Shown here in pieces: positions 1 to 7,401 of a stretch of 24,420 nucleotides of DNA. Each line of letters starts with the position of its first letter. Positions within the stretch are counted from its first letter, which is position 1. The stretch spans positions 1-24,420 of the forward strand of contig JBCCHN010000076.1 in the NCBI GenBank assembly GCA_039028695.1. Reading direction: 5' to 3'. A model generated the notes under the pieces. The model was not told where the DNA came from and did not search any database. It saw nothing but the letters and a program-made list of their open reading frames with translations. Made by a program: the position numbers and the translations under genes. This DNA is from JANQKX01 sp039028695. GTDB taxonomy: Bacteria > Pseudomonadota > Alphaproteobacteria > Kiloniellales > Kiloniellaceae.

Positions 1-659
1 ACGTCTTCCAGGCTGGCCACGCCCTCACAAACCAGATGGATAGCCTCGCGCCAAAGGGCCGCTTGAAGACGATTGGCCACGTGCCCCGGCACTTCCTTAT
101 TCACCCTTATGGTGACCTTACCACATTCGGCAAAGAAAGCCTCCGCCCGATCGAGAGCCTCCAAAGAGGTCTTATCGTTGCCCAGCAGCTCGACCAAGGG
201 AATAAGGTGGGGCGGATTAAAGGGATGAGCCAACAGGAAGCGGCTGGGATCGGCAAAACCCTCTTGCATATCCCGCACCAGAAGACCCGATGCACTGCTG
301 GCCACGATAGCATCAGAACGCAAGGCCGGCTCGATGGCCCGGTAGATTTCGTGTTTGATAGGCAAGCGTTCAGGAACGCTTTCCTGCACGAAGCCAGCCT
401 CCTCCACGGCCGCGGCGGGATCGGAAAAAAAGCGAACGCGGGCTGGGTCCGCGTCTGCGGCCATGTTGATCTTGACCAAATCCGGCCAAGCCGTCTTCAC
501 ATAGTCGGTGACATAGCTTTCCACGTCGGGCGAAGGGTCGAAGACGTCCACGGATAGGCCCCTTGCCAAGAATAATGCCGTCCAGCTGGCACCGATGGTC
601 CCTGCCCCCAACACTGCGACCCGATCGATGCCAGTCGCCGCCCCTTCACCTGTGGTCAT
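1..659 (-). CDS. L-carnitine dehydrogenase / 3-hydroxyacyl-CoA dehydrogenase family, C-terminus cut by window edge
   Basis: NAD-dependent dehydrogenase of the 3-hydroxyacyl-CoA dehydrogenase family. The best guess is L-carnitine 3-dehydrogenase (CdhA-like), which oxidises L-carnitine to 3-dehydrocarnitine in the cytoplasm. About 219 codons are visible. The N-terminus has a Rossmann dinucleotide loop (VLGAGTIGASW, about residues 14-24) and an acidic beta-2 end (VFDPS). The motif AHPFNPPHLIPLVE holds the catalytic-His region and is typical of carnitine dehydrogenases. The start is the ATG at 659-657, after GGAGACC; an adjoining in-frame GTG at 662 is possible. It is the last visible gene of the minus-strand operon, 42 bases after the SDR. 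Some alphaproteobacterial relatives carry a C-terminal thioesterase domain, which would lie beyond the left edge. The family call is firm; the carnitine substrate is inferred from the motif and the neighbouring BKACE gene. Confidence 0.82.
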   Translation of the reverse strand, partial: MTTGEGAATGIDRVAVLGAGTIGASWTALFLARGLSVDVFDPSPDVESYVTDYVKTAWPDLVKINMAADADPARVRFFSDPAAAVEEAGFVQESVPERLPIKHEIYRAIEPALRSDAIVASSASGLLVRDMQEGFADPSRFLLAHPFNPPHLIPLVELLGNDKTSLEALDRAEAFFAECGKVTIRVNKEVPGHVANRLQAALWREAIHLVCEGVASLED

Positions 660-701
660 CACATGGTCTCCTAAAAACGCGGATGGCTAAAAGAGGGCCA
701 C

Positions 702-1493
702 CTAAAAAAGAGCGGGTTGAATGGCGGACGCCGAGGTCAAACCCCCGTCCACCACATGGGTTTGCCCGGTGACAAAAGCCGCCTCATCGGACGCCAGCCA
801 GATCGCCGCGGCGGCGACGTCCTCCGGCTTTCCCATGCGGCCGACGGCGTGGCGCGCTAAGGCATCCCTTTCCGCCGCCGCCGTATCTTTCGCATGGGCA
901 AAGGCCTGATCGGCCATCTCGGTCATGATCCATCCGGGACAAATAGCATTGCAGCGTATGCCGTCCTTGCCATGGTCAACGGCGATGCTGCGGGTCAGGC
1001 CGTGAACAAAGGCTTTGGAGGCATTGTAGAGGGCCATCGCCGGCTCGGCGTGAAACCCGCTGACAGAGCCGATGTTGATGATCGAGGCACTACTTGCGCC
1101 TTGGCCTTGTGCGCTCACGGACCGGGCCATCATCGGGATAAAGCGGCGACAAGCGAGGAAAACACCGTGAATGTTCACCCCCATCAAGAGATCCCAATCT
1201 TCGTCCGAGCTGTCCGTGACGGTTTTTTCGATCTGGATACCGGCGTTGTTGACCAAGATATCCACACGATCAAAATAATTGCCGGCGGCGTCGGCAAGCA
1301 GATCCACTCCCTCTTGCCGGCTCATATCAGCCGTCACCCACGCAATGGTTTCTGGCAAGTCCAGCGGACGATTGCCCCGGCCGCAGGTTAATACCTGCGC
1401 CCCTTGCCCCAGCATGGCCTGAACGATGGCGCGGCCGATGCCCCGACTGCCGCCGGTAATGACTGCGGTCTTGCCTGCTAGGCGGTCGCTCAT
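702..1493 (-). CDS. SDR-family oxidoreductase (first of two in operon)
   Basis: Classical short-chain dehydrogenase/reductase of 263 aa, the usual family length. It has the cofactor loop TGGSRGIG (residues 13-20), NNAG (82-85), and a catalytic Ser143, Tyr156 and Lys160 (YNASK). The C-terminus has the usual VTGQTHVVDGG signature. An Arg at the end of beta-2 (CGR, residue 39) hints at NADP(H), which is inference. A 14-base gap separates it from the BKACE stop, with AGGGA before the ATG. It resembles the other SDR of this operon, sharing an IEKT(V/I)xD(S/T)S stretch after NNAG, so the two look like related paralogues. The substrate is not identifiable from sequence. By context it is a hydroxy-acid or alcohol intermediate of quaternary-amine breakdown, for example a carnitine stereoisomer or 3-hydroxybutyrate. 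Confidence 0.9.
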   Translation of the reverse strand: MSDRLAGKTAVITGGSRGIGRAIVQAMLGQGAQVLTCGRGNRPLDLPETIAWVTADMSRQEGVDLLADAAGNYFDRVDILVNNAGIQIEKTVTDSSDEDWDLLMGVNIHGVFLACRRFIPMMARSVSAQGQGASSASIINIGSVSGFHAEPAMALYNASKAFVHGLTRSIAVDHGKDGIRCNAICPGWIMTEMADQAFAHAKDTAAAERDALARHAVGRMGKPEDVAAAAIWLASDEAAFVTGQTHVVDGGLTSASAIQPALF

Positions 1494-1507
1494 GGCTGTT
1501 CCCTGCC

Positions 1508-2443
1508 CTAAAAGCCGACCCTGTCGCCGCCTTTAAGAGCCAGGCGGCCCCGTGCCTCTTCGGGCGTGGCGACGGTAAAGGAAAGGTCTTCAATAATCCG
1601 GCGCATTTTTGCGACCTGATCGGCGTTGCTCTCGGCCAACTGCCCCTTGCCAATGTAAAGGCTGTCTTCAAGGCCCACCCGCAAGTTGCCGCCCAGCGAG
1701 GCGGCCGTGGTCGCGAAGGGCATTTGGTGCCGCCCGGCTGCCAGGACCGACCACTCATAGTCATCGCCGAAGAGGCGCTCGGCTACGGTATGCATGTGCA
1801 TGAGGTTATCCAGGTCGGCCCCGACCCCGCCCAAAATGCCGTAAATCATTTGCAAAAAGAACGGCGGCTTGATGAGACCCCGGTCGACAAAGTGTGCAAC
1901 ATTATAAAGGTGACCCAGGTCATAGCACTCCATCTCAAATTTGGTGCCATGTTCTTCCCCCAAGGTCCGCAAGACATGTTCGATATCGGCAAAGGTGTTG
2001 CGGAAGATGAAGTCCTTGGTCATCTCCAAAAACTTCGGCTCCCACTCGAATTGCCACTCGTCATATTTTTGCAGCAGCGGATAAAGGCCGAAATTGATAG
2101 AGCCCATGTTGAGCGAAGCCATCTCGGGCTTGGCGCGCATGGCCGCGGCCAAACGCTCTTCCAAGGTCATACCCAAGCCGCCGCCGGTGGTGATGTTCAC
2201 CACCGCATCGCTGCTCTGCTTGATGATCGGCAGGAATTGCATGAAGACATCCGGATCATGGGCCGGACGGCCGGTCTCGGGATCGCGGGCATGAAGGTGA
2301 ATGATCGAGGCTCCCGCTTCCGCGGCAGCGATGGACTGCTCGGCAATCTGTTGCGGCGTAATGGGCAAATGAGGTGACATGGTGGGCGTGTGAATACCGC
2401 CGGTCACCGCACAGGTTATGATCACAGATTTACTCTTGGCCAT
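1508..2443 (-). CDS. BKACE (DUF849) beta-keto acid cleavage enzyme, probable 3-dehydrocarnitine cleavage
   Basis: Beta-keto acid cleavage enzyme of 311 aa. Family members condense a beta-keto acid with acetyl-CoA to give acetoacetate and a new CoA ester. The likely substrate is 3-dehydrocarnitine (CdhC-like), giving betainyl-CoA. The sequence shows the family N-terminus (IITCAVTGG), the zinc-binding HLHARD motif (His49, His51), a TTGGG loop near residue 100, and a C-terminal VGLEDSLYIGKG segment. I chose the ATG at 2443 over an open-frame extension to 2506: GAGG precedes it, it sits 11 bases after the upstream SDR stop, and family proteins start just before this segment. It lies between two SDR genes in a closely packed operon. 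The substrate rests on the neighbouring carnitine-type dehydrogenase, because BKACE members act on several beta-keto acids. Confidence 0.9.
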   Translation of the reverse strand: MAKSKSVIITCAVTGGIHTPTMSPHLPITPQQIAEQSIAAAEAGASIIHLHARDPETGRPAHDPDVFMQFLPIIKQSSDAVVNITTGGGLGMTLEERLAAAMRAKPEMASLNMGSINFGLYPLLQKYDEWQFEWEPKFLEMTKDFIFRNTFADIEHVLRTLGEEHGTKFEMECYDLGHLYNVAHFVDRGLIKPPFFLQMIYGILGGVGADLDNLMHMHTVAERLFGDDYEWSVLAAGRHQMPFATTAASLGGNLRVGLEDSLYIGKGQLAESNADQVAKMRRIIEDLSFTVATPEEARGRLALKGGDRVGF

Positions 2444-2454
2444 GAGAACCTCGC

Positions 2455-3222
2455 TTAAACGCGCATTTGTTGAACTTGGGCCGTCAGACCACCATCCAGG
2501 ACCCAAAGTTGACCCGAGGCATAACGAGCCTCCTCCCCTGCCAGCCAGTTAACCAGGTTTGCCACATCCTCGGGGGTGCCATAGCGACCCGTTGGATGAA
2601 CTCGGCGGGCCTCCGCTTTCATGTTTTCCGGATCGCCGGCAGCCCCGAAGAATTTTTGCAGCATGGGGGTATCCACGTAGCCGGGACAAATCGCATTCAC
2701 CCGAATGTTTTCCGGCCCATGATCGCAGGCCATCGCGCGGGTCAAGGCATGGACCGCCCCTTTGGTGGCGCAGTAGGCTGCCAAGCCCGGATCGGCAATA
2801 AAGCCATCGTAAGAACCGAAGTTCACAATGGAGCCACCGCCAGCCGCCCGCATCAGAGGCAAGGCCCGCTTGGAGGTCAGAAACATCCCCGTCACGTTGA
2901 TGGCAAAGATCCGGTTCCATTCTTCAAGGGAAGTATCTTCAATGGTCTTTTCGATCTCGATGCCCGCCGCATTGACCAAGACATGGAGCTTCCCAGCTTG
3001 GGTCTCAACGGTCGAGATAGCCTTCTCGACGGCATCCTCGCTGGTCACATCCAAGGGCAAATAATCAACGCCCGCCGGTAGCTCGGACGAGGGATCAGCC
3101 ACGTCACCGGCATAGACCCTGGCCCCCTCGGCCACGAAGCGGCGGCAGATGGCTTGGCCAATCCCGCCAATACCGCCTGTGACCAGGGCAACTTTATCGT
3201 CCAGGTTCTTCGCCGCTGTCAT
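2455..3222 (-). CDS. SDR-family oxidoreductase (second of two in operon)
   Basis: Classical SDR of 255 aa. Visible are TGGIGGIG (residues 15-22), NAAG (84-87), catalytic Ser137, Tyr150 and Lys154 (YCATK), and a C-terminal LWVLDGG. Asp40 at the end of beta-2 (YAGD) predicts NAD(H) preference, in contrast to the Arg at the matching place in the other SDR. Its ATG overlaps the TGA of the Rieske gene (ATGA, 3222-3219), so the two are probably translationally coupled. That supports a shared pathway: this enzyme may oxidise or reduce the product of the oxygenase. The true substrate is unknown. Both SDRs keep all catalytic residues, so neither looks like a decaying copy. Confidence 0.9.
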   Translation of the reverse strand: MTAAKNLDDKVALVTGGIGGIGQAICRRFVAEGARVYAGDVADPSSELPAGVDYLPLDVTSEDAVEKAISTVETQAGKLHVLVNAAGIEIEKTIEDTSLEEWNRIFAINVTGMFLTSKRALPLMRAAGGGSIVNFGSYDGFIADPGLAAYCATKGAVHALTRAMACDHGPENIRVNAICPGYVDTPMLQKFFGAAGDPENMKAEARRVHPTGRYGTPEDVANLVNWLAGEEARYASGQLWVLDGGLTAQVQQMRV

Positions 3223-4409
3223 GCCTCAAGCCCTTCGTAGGCCTTGATCACCAGATCATGGAAATGATGAACACCATGTTCCGAGAGCCCACTGCCTTCC
3301 GGATCAGTGATAAAACGGCCTTGTTCGAATGCTGGGGTGCGCATGCCCCGCTGCACGGATTCGACAATGTCGATGTCTTCTTGTTGCAAGACATCGCGCA
3401 GATAGGCAATGGCCTCCATCTGCGATGGTTTGGGATGGTCCTGCAAGAAGTAAAAGTCGTAGGTCTCGAACGTTGTTTCCGGGCCGGTGGGGATGACGTT
3501 GAGGACGATAATATTGCCCTCCCCCGGATAGCGCATCAGGCAAGAATTGGGCCACAGCCACCACACCGCGTGATCGGTAACAGAAGCATCATCGATTTTG
3601 TAAGCGGTATTGGAAACATTGCCCGCCTTGGCCATGTGGGAGGAATAGATACCGTGAGTCACCACCTTGTAGGTATCCATCTCCACCAAGGACGCAAAGT
3701 CCCTGTGAGCCACATGGCAGTGGTAACATTCCAAGAAATTGTCGACGACGTTTTTCCAGTTAGACTTGATCTCGAAAGTCAGTCGGTGGGCAAAAGTCAG
3801 TTGCTCAAGATCCGGCACCCACTCGTGAATCTCCGCGGCTAAACCTCCGGAAAGCTCTGCCAGCGACGCCGCATCAGGATCCAAATTAACGAAAACGAAG
3901 CCGCAGAATTCCTCAATTTGAATTTCCGACAGGCAAATCTCCGACTTTTCGAAGTTCTTAATATGCTTGGTATGGGGCGCGGATCTCAGACGACCGTCCA
4001 AGTCGTAAGTCCAGGCATGATAGGGACAGGTAATCGCGTTTTTTTTGCCCTCGCCCGTTACAAGTTCGTGGGCGCGGTGCTTGCAGACATTATAGAACGC
4101 ACGCAGCTGACCCTGACGGTTGCGAACAGCAAAAAACGGCCGGTCTTGAACCTCGAAGGTCAAATAACTGCCTGGCTGGCGAAGACGCTCCACATGACAG
4201 ACAAACTGCCAAGTACGATAAAAGATGGCTTCGCGATCCAGCTCAAGATAACGATCTTCAGTGTAACAGAAGGCCGGCAAGGAATAGGAGTCGTCAGCGG
4301 CGTCCGGCTTAAAGCGACGGCGCATGGCGGTAAGATCTTGTGAAAGATGTCCCACGGCTTGCTCCCCGAAACTTGGAAAGGGTTGTTGGACTAACTGAAA
4401 TCTTGGCAT
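3219..4409 (-). CDS. Rieske non-haem iron oxygenase, CntA/YeaW-like (quaternary ammonium substrate)
   Basis: Oxygenase component of a two-part Rieske system, 396 aa from the ATG at 4409. The Rieske [2Fe-2S] ligands are Cys109, His111, Cys128 and His131 (CKH...CPYH). The catalytic iron site has LECYHCHVAH (His230, His235) plus a C-terminal acidic ligand in EDIDIVESVQRG. Glu227 lies where ring-hydroxylating dioxygenases usually have a bridging Asp. That ECYHC pattern is known from enzymes for quaternary ammonium compounds (CntA, YeaW, GbcA). The C-terminal GSGLSEHGVHHFHDL is close to my recollection of YeaW/CntA. No cognate reductase is in the window. The start is uncertain: an in-frame GTG at 4355 has a better Shine-Dalgarno (GGGGAG, 6 bases away). 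Carnitine, gamma-butyrobetaine or betaine are all possible substrates. Confidence 0.88.
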   Translation of the reverse strand: MPRFQLVQQPFPSFGEQAVGHLSQDLTAMRRRFKPDAADDSYSLPAFCYTEDRYLELDREAIFYRTWQFVCHVERLRQPGSYLTFEVQDRPFFAVRNRQGQLRAFYNVCKHRAHELVTGEGKKNAITCPYHAWTYDLDGRLRSAPHTKHIKNFEKSEICLSEIQIEEFCGFVFVNLDPDAASLAELSGGLAAEIHEWVPDLEQLTFAHRLTFEIKSNWKNVVDNFLECYHCHVAHRDFASLVEMDTYKVVTHGIYSSHMAKAGNVSNTAYKIDDASVTDHAVWWLWPNSCLMRYPGEGNIIVLNVIPTGPETTFETYDFYFLQDHPKPSQMEAIAYLRDVLQQEDIDIVESVQRGMRTPAFEQGRFITDPEGSGLSEHGVHHFHDLVIKAYEGLEA

Positions 4410-4514
4410 GAGGATTAACCCAGCGAACCAAGGCCCTAATCTGACTCTCCATCCTTCGTTCGCCTGAAGTAGAGACAATAACGCCATTTTTTGGATTAAA
4501 AACGACAAAGGAAA

Positions 4515-5387
4515 CTAGGCGCTGCCGTTTTCCTTAGTGGAATTCGGGCCGATTATCACCAAGGCCACCCCGACAACAACCACAAGGCCCCCGAGGAGAA
4601 CGATAGGCCCTGGCCGCTCACCCAAAAACAAAACGCTTCCGATCAAGCTGAAAACAGGCAACAACAGAAGGATCGGCATAACCCTGTTGACAGGGTGTCG
4701 CGCCAGGACATGAAACCAAATGGAATAGCCGATGGCGGTCATAACAACCGCCAAGTAAAGGACTGTAGACCATCCCACCCAAGTGGCATTTTGTAACGCC
4801 TCAATCTGCCCTGTTTCGATAAGAAAGGACGCGACAATCATCTGCGGTCCGGCAAAAACACCGATCCAAGCGATCAGAGCAAAGCCTTCCACAGCACCCT
4901 TTAGGCGTTTCACCAAAATTTGCGCGACGGCCCAGATAAAGGCGCCACTGATGACCAAAAGGATTGGCCCCAGTTGATCTATAGCAGAAGGACGTCCGGC
5001 AATCATAGCGACGCCTCCGAAAGCCAGAACCAGACCCAACACGCGCCGCCATCCCATCCGTTCGCCAAAGAAGAGTGCTGCCAATAGGATACCGAAGGGT
5101 ACTTCTAACTGGACAACAATAACGGCCAGCGAAGCATCAATATGGCTCAGGCCGGTAAAGGTTAGGCCATATTGGATGGTCGCACCAATGACCGAAATCC
5201 AAAAGATGTCCCAAAAGTAGCCACGCGGTAGAGGTACAAACCAGACGATGAGCAAGGCCACCAAGCAAAAGCGCATGCCCATGAGCAAAAGGGGTGGAAA
5301 TTCCTCGAGGCCCGCCTTGGCAAAGGTAACCCCCAATCCCCAAGTCAAGGGAACCAGCAAGGCCACCAGAAGCGATTTTAGTGGCAC
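4515..5387 (-). CDS. EamA/DMT-superfamily transporter
   Basis: Inner-membrane transporter of 290 aa. It has about ten hydrophobic segments and the duplicated EamA architecture, the two halves being roughly residues 1-130 and 140-280. The first half ends in FFGERMGW and the second in LFLGERPGP, the paired GE motifs of this family. Members export amino acids or metabolites, or sometimes import them; the substrate cannot be told. The start is a GTG at 5387-5385, because an in-frame TAG lies a few codons upstream and no ATG is available. It reads in the same direction as the Rieske operon, with about 105 bases between it and the Rieske start. It could be the first gene of that operon or a separate unit. 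Confidence 0.88.
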   Translation of the reverse strand: MPLKSLLVALLVPLTWGLGVTFAKAGLEEFPPLLLMGMRFCLVALLIVWFVPLPRGYFWDIFWISVIGATIQYGLTFTGLSHIDASLAVIVVQLEVPFGILLAALFFGERMGWRRVLGLVLAFGGVAMIAGRPSAIDQLGPILLVISGAFIWAVAQILVKRLKGAVEGFALIAWIGVFAGPQMIVASFLIETGQIEALQNATWVGWSTVLYLAVVMTAIGYSIWFHVLARHPVNRVMPILLLLPVFSLIGSVLFLGERPGPIVLLGGLVVVVGVALVIIGPNSTKENGSA

Positions 5388-5484
5388 AGAGCAGACCTAG
5401 CATGCCACGGCCTGCGATACTGAGTCTCCTTTAGCATCCCAAAAAAAACGGAACCGAAGTAATCCGGCGCAAGGGTGGCGAAAT

Positions 5485-6357
5485 CTATTCCCATCCTTTG
5501 GCAATCTCGGGAAAGTGGGTTTTGCAAGCCTTAATCTCGTCGGCGAAGAATTCTCGCAAAAACTTCCGATCTTCCTCTGTCATCGGCAAGGACTTACTTT
5601 TCGACTTACGGTTCTCGGGTAATGTAAAGACCTCCGGTGTTAGGCATTCTGCATGCGGCGCACCGGTAAATTCAAAAACCTTTTTGCAGACATCAAAAGG
5701 ATTTTGAACGATGTCCTGAAAGTCGATGATCATAAGATCATCTTCGAATTGGGACCAATTTTCCATGACATGAGATGGAAATGACCGCTGGAGCATATTG
5801 TTGCTGGAGAAAAACTGATGAAGGGTATAAGTCTTCCTCATGTCTTCTAAGGTCTTTTTCTTGAGCTTGCCCAACACAGAGAATTTGTACTCCCTTAGTT
5901 CCCGACGCAATATCATCAGATAGTGAGACCACGCCCGCTCGACCGGATGCCGAACCAGGAACAAGACCTTTACCTGGGGAAGGACCTGTCGAATTTCTGC
6001 GACCTCTTCCGGCGGCAGAGTGCAATAGGCTGGCGTAATATCGCCGGACAACTTTTTACGCCCGATGGAAAAGAGCGCACGGTAAGACTCGTGTGAGTAA
6101 TTGCTATCGCGGTAGGCATCCAGCCGTCTCTGGAAAACGTCCCACTTTTTAACCATGAGGGCTGTGTCCTTGGGCCGCCGCTCCAGCCTCTCCTGGAGTT
6201 TCTCAAAACGCCCATCTGCGTGGCGCTGATCGAAATGATGGAGTTCCTTAATCGGCAGCATCAGGTAATTTTTGTTGGCGCGAAAGGCTTCGTAAAGCCA
6301 ATCGGTTCCGGCCTTAGGCATACCGATGCACAAAAAGTGGGGGCCCTGACGGCGCAT
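5485..6357 (-). CDS. Sulfotransferase family protein
   Basis: PAPS-dependent sulfotransferase of 290 aa, soluble with no signal peptide. The 5'-phosphosulfate loop is GMPKAGTDWLYEAF (about residues 12-25), close to the classical PKxGTTxL form. The 3'-phosphate motif is VLFLVRHPVERAWSHYL (131-147), containing the usual Arg and Ser. The acceptor is unknown; bacterial relatives sulfate glycans, lipids or small molecules. The ATG at 6357 opens directly into the N-terminal beta strand, as expected. It lies 54 bases after a SAM methyltransferase on the same strand, and the pair could decorate a common sugar or lipid acceptor (inference). Base composition seems less G+C-rich than the flanking metabolic genes, which would fit transfer, but I did not compute it. 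Confidence 0.87.
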   Translation of the reverse strand: MRRQGPHFLCIGMPKAGTDWLYEAFRANKNYLMLPIKELHHFDQRHADGRFEKLQERLERRPKDTALMVKKWDVFQRRLDAYRDSNYSHESYRALFSIGRKKLSGDITPAYCTLPPEEVAEIRQVLPQVKVLFLVRHPVERAWSHYLMILRRELREYKFSVLGKLKKKTLEDMRKTYTLHQFFSSNNMLQRSFPSHVMENWSQFEDDLMIIDFQDIVQNPFDVCKKVFEFTGAPHAECLTPEVFTLPENRKSKSKSLPMTEEDRKFLREFFADEIKACKTHFPEIAKGWE

Positions 6358-6411
6358 TGAAGCGTCTCATTCTACTAATCAACTCGCCACTTTATGGGTG
6401 CGCCAATCCGC

Positions 6412-7278
6412 TCAGGCAATAGGTTTTTTCACCCTCAAACCATAAGGCGTCAGGGGCCAACATGTTGCCACGTGAGCGGGACGGGCCAGCAAAAGGTCGA
6501 CCCAGAAATAGTCATTTTTTAAAGCAACCGCAGGGTTTCCTCCCAGCGCCGCAGTTTTGGCGCGAACTTCCGCCCGCTCCCCTGCACTGGCGAATTTGCG
6601 GTAGGCAACCGGTTCTGCTGTGCAGGTCTCAACTACATAGTCAAGTTGGGACAAAACTTTAATTAGAGGGCCATCGTCTAAGTCGGGCCGTGAGGTCATT
6701 AAAACCCAAGGCGCCGCATTACCGGAGACTTCGATCAGACGTTGCAATGCCATTGGCAAGGTGAGGCCAAGAGCGCCGGTTTCCATGATAACGTCCACCC
6801 TCTCCATCGCCGCCGTCAATCGAGGCGAAGGGGGTTGCTCTACCAAGTTCTCGACAAATGTATTGCCATAAAATTTTAGCCGAGCGGCATAAGCCATGGC
6901 GCATTCGGCAATGTCCAGACCCAGCACTTCCAGATCCGGACGTTCTCGGCGACGAGCCGAAAAATACGCTCGGTCTGCAGCTTGAACATCACTGTCATCG
7001 GCGGGGGTGCTGTCGTACCAGGCAAAAAATTCCGCCAAAGAGATATGGTGCGTAAGGAGCGCGCCATTGATGCCATAGCCACCGGCGAAATCCAATACCG
7101 TAAGCACCTCTTTGCCTTTCGCAGTGCGGAGGTGCCCAGCCATTTTCAAAAGGAAGTCGCATGCCACGGCCGGCATTTGATAGTCCACGGACGAGACCCC
7201 GCGAAAGTAGGGACGCGGATCTGAAAGATTGTAGACCTGAGCGAAGTCCTCTCGATTTTGGATAGGTGAGGTCGTCAT
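6412..7278 (-). CDS. Class I SAM-dependent methyltransferase (putative)
   Basis: Protein of 288 aa with a Rossmann methyltransferase motif I, VLDFAGGYGINGALL (about residues 61-75), followed by a beta-2 acidic stretch VLGLDIAECAMAYA and a motif IV-like VDVIMETGALGL. The layout resembles enzymes annotated as putative methyltransferases in alphaproteobacterial glycan clusters. The acceptor is unknown. An opening of the frame upstream to a TTG at 7311 exists, but the ATG at 7278 is preferred; no strong Shine-Dalgarno precedes either. The next gene downstream is the sulfotransferase, suggesting a two-gene unit. The fold call is fairly safe; the role is not. Confidence 0.75.
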   Translation of the reverse strand: MTTSPIQNREDFAQVYNLSDPRPYFRGVSSVDYQMPAVACDFLLKMAGHLRTAKGKEVLTVLDFAGGYGINGALLTHHISLAEFFAWYDSTPADDSDVQAADRAYFSARRRERPDLEVLGLDIAECAMAYAARLKFYGNTFVENLVEQPPSPRLTAAMERVDVIMETGALGLTLPMALQRLIEVSGNAAPWVLMTSRPDLDDGPLIKVLSQLDYVVETCTAEPVAYRKFASAGERAEVRAKTAALGGNPAVALKNDYFWVDLLLARPAHVATCWPLTPYGLRVKKPIA

Positions 7279-7401
7279 TCTGAAAACCGCAAAGCGCCAA
7301 TCCTGATCCAACGGGGTTGATTCTTACACGATGCAAGGCTCCCGATCACCTTCAGAGGCTAGCGCAATTTGTTCGGTGGGGAAACTGGGGCTATTTTCCG
7401 A

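Noticed and set aside
36..557. 173-aa plus-strand open frame
   Set aside because: Antisense shadow of the carnitine dehydrogenase, which shows clear family motifs on the minus strand.
3219..4409. Complete carnitine-to-trimethylamine system (CntA plus CntB)
   Set aside because: Only the oxygenase is present; no CntB-like reductase is in the window, so trimethylamine formation cannot be claimed.
4410..4508. N-terminal extension of the Rieske protein to a TTG at 4508
   Set aside because: No Shine-Dalgarno, the extra residues are unlike family N-termini, and ATG/GTG starts exist downstream.
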